Source: CAZWLY01 sp964634465 (GTDB taxonomy: Bacteria > Desulfobacterota > Desulfarculia > G963662305). From it: DNA of 14,211 nt. A model generated the notes under the pieces. That model saw nothing but the letters and a program-made list of their open reading frames with translations. It did not search any database and had not been told where the DNA came from. The stretch spans positions 1 to 14,211 of the forward strand of contig CAZWLY010000026.1 of NCBI GenBank assembly GCA_964634465.1. Direction: 5' to 3'. This document shows positions 12,098 to 14,211 of the stretch, in pieces (within the stretch, counting starts at the first letter, position 1; every line of letters begins with the position of its first letter). The position numbers and the translations under genes were made by a program.

Positions 12098-13828
12098 CTA
12101 GAACTTCAGGGTCTGGTCCAATTCCTCGTCCGGGACGTCGAAGACGGTGTCGTGGGGCGCAAGCTTCTCGGTCTTCATCCAGTCGGGCAGCCGGTCGTCG
12201 GCCTCGGTGAAACCGGCCCGGCGGTTGAAATCCTGCTCCATCTGGAGGATCTTGGCCCCCAAAGCGCCGACGTCATCGCCGGTCATATTCAGCCCGTACT
12301 TGGCGTTGATCATATCGACAATGGCGGCGAAGGCGTCGGGGATGTCCAGGACCGGGAAGGCGACGAACAGGCACAACCCGGCCGCGTCGATGGCCGCCGT
12401 GGCCGCCTGGAGGTTCCTGGACAGCTCGACCTGACCCTCGGGCTTGAGAGGATCGACGTTGCCGCCGACGCCCAGGACGTTGGCCGAGACCGCGTAGCCG
12501 GCGGTGTGGTCGGCGCCCATGGTCGAGGTGGCGTAGGTCACCCCGATGCCCTTGACCGCCCGGGGATCGTAGGCCGGCATGCCCTGGCCCTTGACCACCG
12601 GCACCCGCCTGACGCCGAAGACCCGGCCGACGGTGGCCGCGCCAGAGCCGAGAATCCGACCCATCGGCGTGCCCTGGCCGACCTCGGCCAAAAGCCTCTT
12701 GGCCCCCTCCTTGTCGCCGAAGGCGAGCACGCCGCCGTCCATGGCCACGGCCATGGCGTCGCCCGCCTCGATGGTGTCCAGGCCGAAGTCGTCGCACATG
12801 TAATCGTACTGGGCGATGAAGTCCAGGTCGTCGATGCCGCAATTCGCTCCCCAGGCCCAAACCGTCTCGTACTCGGGCCACTTGGAGACGAAATTGCCGT
12901 CCTGGTCGTTATAGATGCCCGAGCACTTGATGATGCAGCCGCCCATGCAGCCGTGGGAGACGACGCCGCCGCGGGCCTGGGTCAGTTCGTTGAGTTTCTC
13001 GCCGGAGGTGTTCTCCGCACCCTCGAACTGGCCCGTGGAGAAGTTGCGCGTCGGCAAGCCGCCGGCCTCGTTGATCACATTGGTCAAGACGTTGGTGCCG
13101 TAGTTGGGCAGGCCGCCCGAGGTGACCGGATGCTCCATGATGGCGTTGGCGAAGCGCTTAGCCGCCGCCTTGAAGGCCTCCGGGTCGGCCAACGGCGCCT
13201 TCTCGCCGCCCGCGGGATCGATGACGATCGCCTTCAAGCCCTTGGCACCCATCACCGCGCCCAGGCCGCCCCGGCCGGCGTGGCGGGCCGGGCGGAGTTC
13301 GCGGTCGGAGAAGGCGACCGAGGCCGCGGTCAGTTTCATCTCGCCGGCCTGGCCGATGGAGGAGTAGGAGCACTTGTCGCCATACTCGGCGACCAGCTTC
13401 TCCATCGTGGCGTAGTTGCCCAGACCGGCCAAGTCGTCGGCCGGCAGAAGCTCGCACTTGTCCTTGCCGACGTAGAGCTTGAACCACTTGCCCGGCTCGG
13501 CCGCGCCCTCAATGACGATGCCGGCCACCCCCAGCCTGGCCAGGTGTTGGCCGGCCTGGCCGCCGGAGTTGGCCTCCTTGATCGTCCCGGTCAACGGGCT
13601 CTTCGCCCCGACGGAGATCCGGCCCGAGTTGGCGGCGCTGGTGCCCCCCAGCAGGCCGGGGGCGAAAATCAGCTTGTTGTCGGGCCCCAAGGGCGTGCAG
13701 GTCGGCGGAACCTCCCGGCTGACAATGGCCGAGGTCAGGCCGCGACCGCCCAGGCCCTCGTAGTCTTTGGGCAGGTCCTCGACGAAAATGTTGCCGGAAG
13801 ACATATCGACGCGGACAAGTTTTACCAT
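12098..13828 (-). CDS. Tungsten-type aldehyde:ferredoxin oxidoreductase
   Basis: The 576-aa cytoplasmic enzyme belongs to the AOR family, which oxidises aldehydes to acids (or reduces acids) with ferredoxin, using a tungsten bis-pterin and one 4Fe-4S cluster. Family features are GLGGRGLTSAIV (25-36), the N-terminal pterin segment GGTSAANSGR and GAKSPLTGTIKEANSGG (61-90), ARHAGRGGLGAVMGAKGLKAI (from 181), FGLDTIEAGD (348-357) and DPRAVKGIGVTYATSTMGADH (from 421). Cluster ligands are Cys294, Cys298 and Cys302 in HGCMGGCIIKCS plus Cys486 in DAAGLC. The spacing CX3CX3C differs from the CX2CX3C of classical Pyrococcus AOR and marks a distinct subfamily, so the substrate is uncertain. ATG 13828 has a GAGGTGG site. 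Three ubiquitin-like MoaD-type genes follow in the same direction. Confidence 0.93.
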   Translation of the reverse strand: MVKLVRVDMSSGNIFVEDLPKDYEGLGGRGLTSAIVSREVPPTCTPLGPDNKLIFAPGLLGGTSAANSGRISVGAKSPLTGTIKEANSGGQAGQHLARLGVAGIVIEGAAEPGKWFKLYVGKDKCELLPADDLAGLGNYATMEKLVAEYGDKCSYSSIGQAGEMKLTAASVAFSDRELRPARHAGRGGLGAVMGAKGLKAIVIDPAGGEKAPLADPEAFKAAAKRFANAIMEHPVTSGGLPNYGTNVLTNVINEAGGLPTRNFSTGQFEGAENTSGEKLNELTQARGGVVSHGCMGGCIIKCSGIYNDQDGNFVSKWPEYETVWAWGANCGIDDLDFIAQYDYMCDDFGLDTIEAGDAMAVAMDGGVLAFGDKEGAKRLLAEVGQGTPMGRILGSGAATVGRVFGVRRVPVVKGQGMPAYDPRAVKGIGVTYATSTMGADHTAGYAVSANVLGVGGNVDPLKPEGQVELSRNLQAATAAIDAAGLCLFVAFPVLDIPDAFAAIVDMINAKYGLNMTGDDVGALGAKILQMEQDFNRRAGFTEADDRLPDWMKTEKLAPHDTVFDVPDEELDQTLKF

Positions 13829-13876
13829 TTTCCACCTCGCGAGCTGGGGTGATCGATTGCCGATGATTCGACTTTC

Positions 13877-13905
13877 AGTACACACCGAGCGGGCGGCCGT
13901 GTCAA
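13877..13905 (-). promoter_or_regulatory. Sigma70 promoter of the AOR operon
   Basis: On the minus strand, TTGACA (13905-13900) and TGTACT (13882-13877) are spaced exactly 17 bases apart. Transcription would start near 13870, leaving a leader of about 40 bases. Confidence 0.75.
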
Positions 13906-13930
13906 GCCAAACCATTGATAATAAAGTCAT

Positions 13931-13948
13931 TATGTCATTTTTGACATA
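13931..13948. promoter_or_regulatory. Palindromic operator candidate upstream of AOR
   Basis: TATGTCA and TGACATA form a perfect seven-base inverted repeat around TTTT. Its centre lies about 70 bases before the expected AOR start of transcription, a position typical of an activator site. The binding protein is not recognised. Confidence 0.5.
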
Positions 13949-14099
13949 TACCCGTCGGCCCGGCGAATCGCCGGAAGGCGTCGGCCGGATGGCGAGACTC
14001 AAGGACGGCCGACAGCTCCGCGGCCCGGCTCGGACGTTAATCGAGAGGGTGATGCGGGTGGAGGTGAACCGGTCGGAGAGACGGCGCTCTCGACTGCGC

Positions 14100-14129
14100 A
14101 AAAAAATCGGGGAGATGTAAACCTCCCCG
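14100..14129 (-). terminator. Intrinsic terminator after tRNA-Pro
   Basis: Read on the minus strand, CGGGGAG (14129-14123) and CTCCCCG (14114-14108) pair around an eight-base loop and are followed by a run of seven Ts (14106-14100). It lies 15 bases after the tRNA 3' end. Confidence 0.85.
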
Positions 14130-14144
14130 GCTGGTTGCCTTGAC

Positions 14145-14211
14145 TGGTCGGGACGACTGGATTTGAACCAGCGACCCCAGCGTCCCGAACGCTGTGCTCT
14201 ACCAGACTGAG
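14145..14211 (-). tRNA. tRNA-Pro (anticodon CGG), partial
   Basis: The minus strand reads CTCAGTCTGGTAGAGC (D arm), CAGCG-TTCGGGA-CGCTG (anticodon arm with CGG followed by G37, as in proline tRNAs), then CTGG-TTCAAAT-CCAG (T arm) and acceptor CGTCCCG-A-CCA. The CCA is encoded. 67 of about 77 bases are present; the first ten, including the 5' acceptor strand, lie beyond the window edge. It would read CCG codons, which are common in this GC-rich genome. Confidence 0.93.

Noticed and set aside
11693..13852. 719-aa open frame on the plus strand opposite AOR and the MoaD-like genes
   Set aside because: It covers two unrelated minus-strand genes and their gap, which no real single gene would match, and its composition is that of antisense GC-rich sequence.
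13932..14120. 62-aa plus-strand ORF upstream of the AOR promoter
   Set aside because: No ribosome site; it begins in the palindrome and ends inside the tRNA terminator hairpin. Arg-rich chance ORF.

Overview
The window is a high-GC stretch of bacterial chromosome. The gene set points to a strict anaerobe: a Ni-dependent CO dehydrogenase, a tungsten-type aldehyde:ferredoxin oxidoreductase (AOR), and a GrdB/PrdB-type gene with an in-frame UGA where selenocysteine is expected. Together with the CheD/HDOD pair and the SO_0444-like metal exporter this suggests an anaerobic Desulfobacterota-like organism, but that placement is inference; nothing here fixes the taxon.

Layout. Bases 1-804 (+): a promoter inside an inverted repeat, then two small Cys-rich genes (a double-YHS protein and a 63-aa Cys4 protein). 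Bases 883-3086 (-): a worn metal/redox region holding a frameshifted DUF2933-like membrane protein, a remnant resembling the C-terminal end of a heavy-metal P-type ATPase, an intact class I methyltransferase, and a GrdB/PrdB-family selenoprotein that also carries a one-base frameshift. Bases 3568-5550 (+): a complete cooS with no cooF, cooC or acs beside it. Bases 5917-7241 (+): cheD overlapping an HDOD-domain gene. Bases 7426-8682 (+): an MFS transporter with a strong terminator.

Bases 8770-11012 (+) form a metal-efflux locus: a sigma70 promoter overlapped by an SmtB/CadC-like palindrome, an ArsR-family sensor with two recognisable metal sites, a 41-aa ORF, a two-part membrane permease with a His/Cys repeat tail, a hairpin, and a 102-aa protein of unknown role.

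Bases 11137-13905 (-) form an AOR operon: promoter, AOR, two strong hairpins, then three consecutive ubiquitin-fold MoaD/ThiS-like genes with 4-base overlaps. Only the last has the conjugation-competent Gly-Gly end; the first two are sister paralogues whose tails are extended. A tRNA-Pro(CGG) with its terminator closes the window on the minus strand and is cut by the edge.

The most interesting points are the UGA-containing selenoprotein with its broken frame, the triple ubiquitin-like cassette tied to AOR, and the unannotated small ORF between the metal sensor and its exporter. No mobile element, CRISPR array or phage gene was seen.
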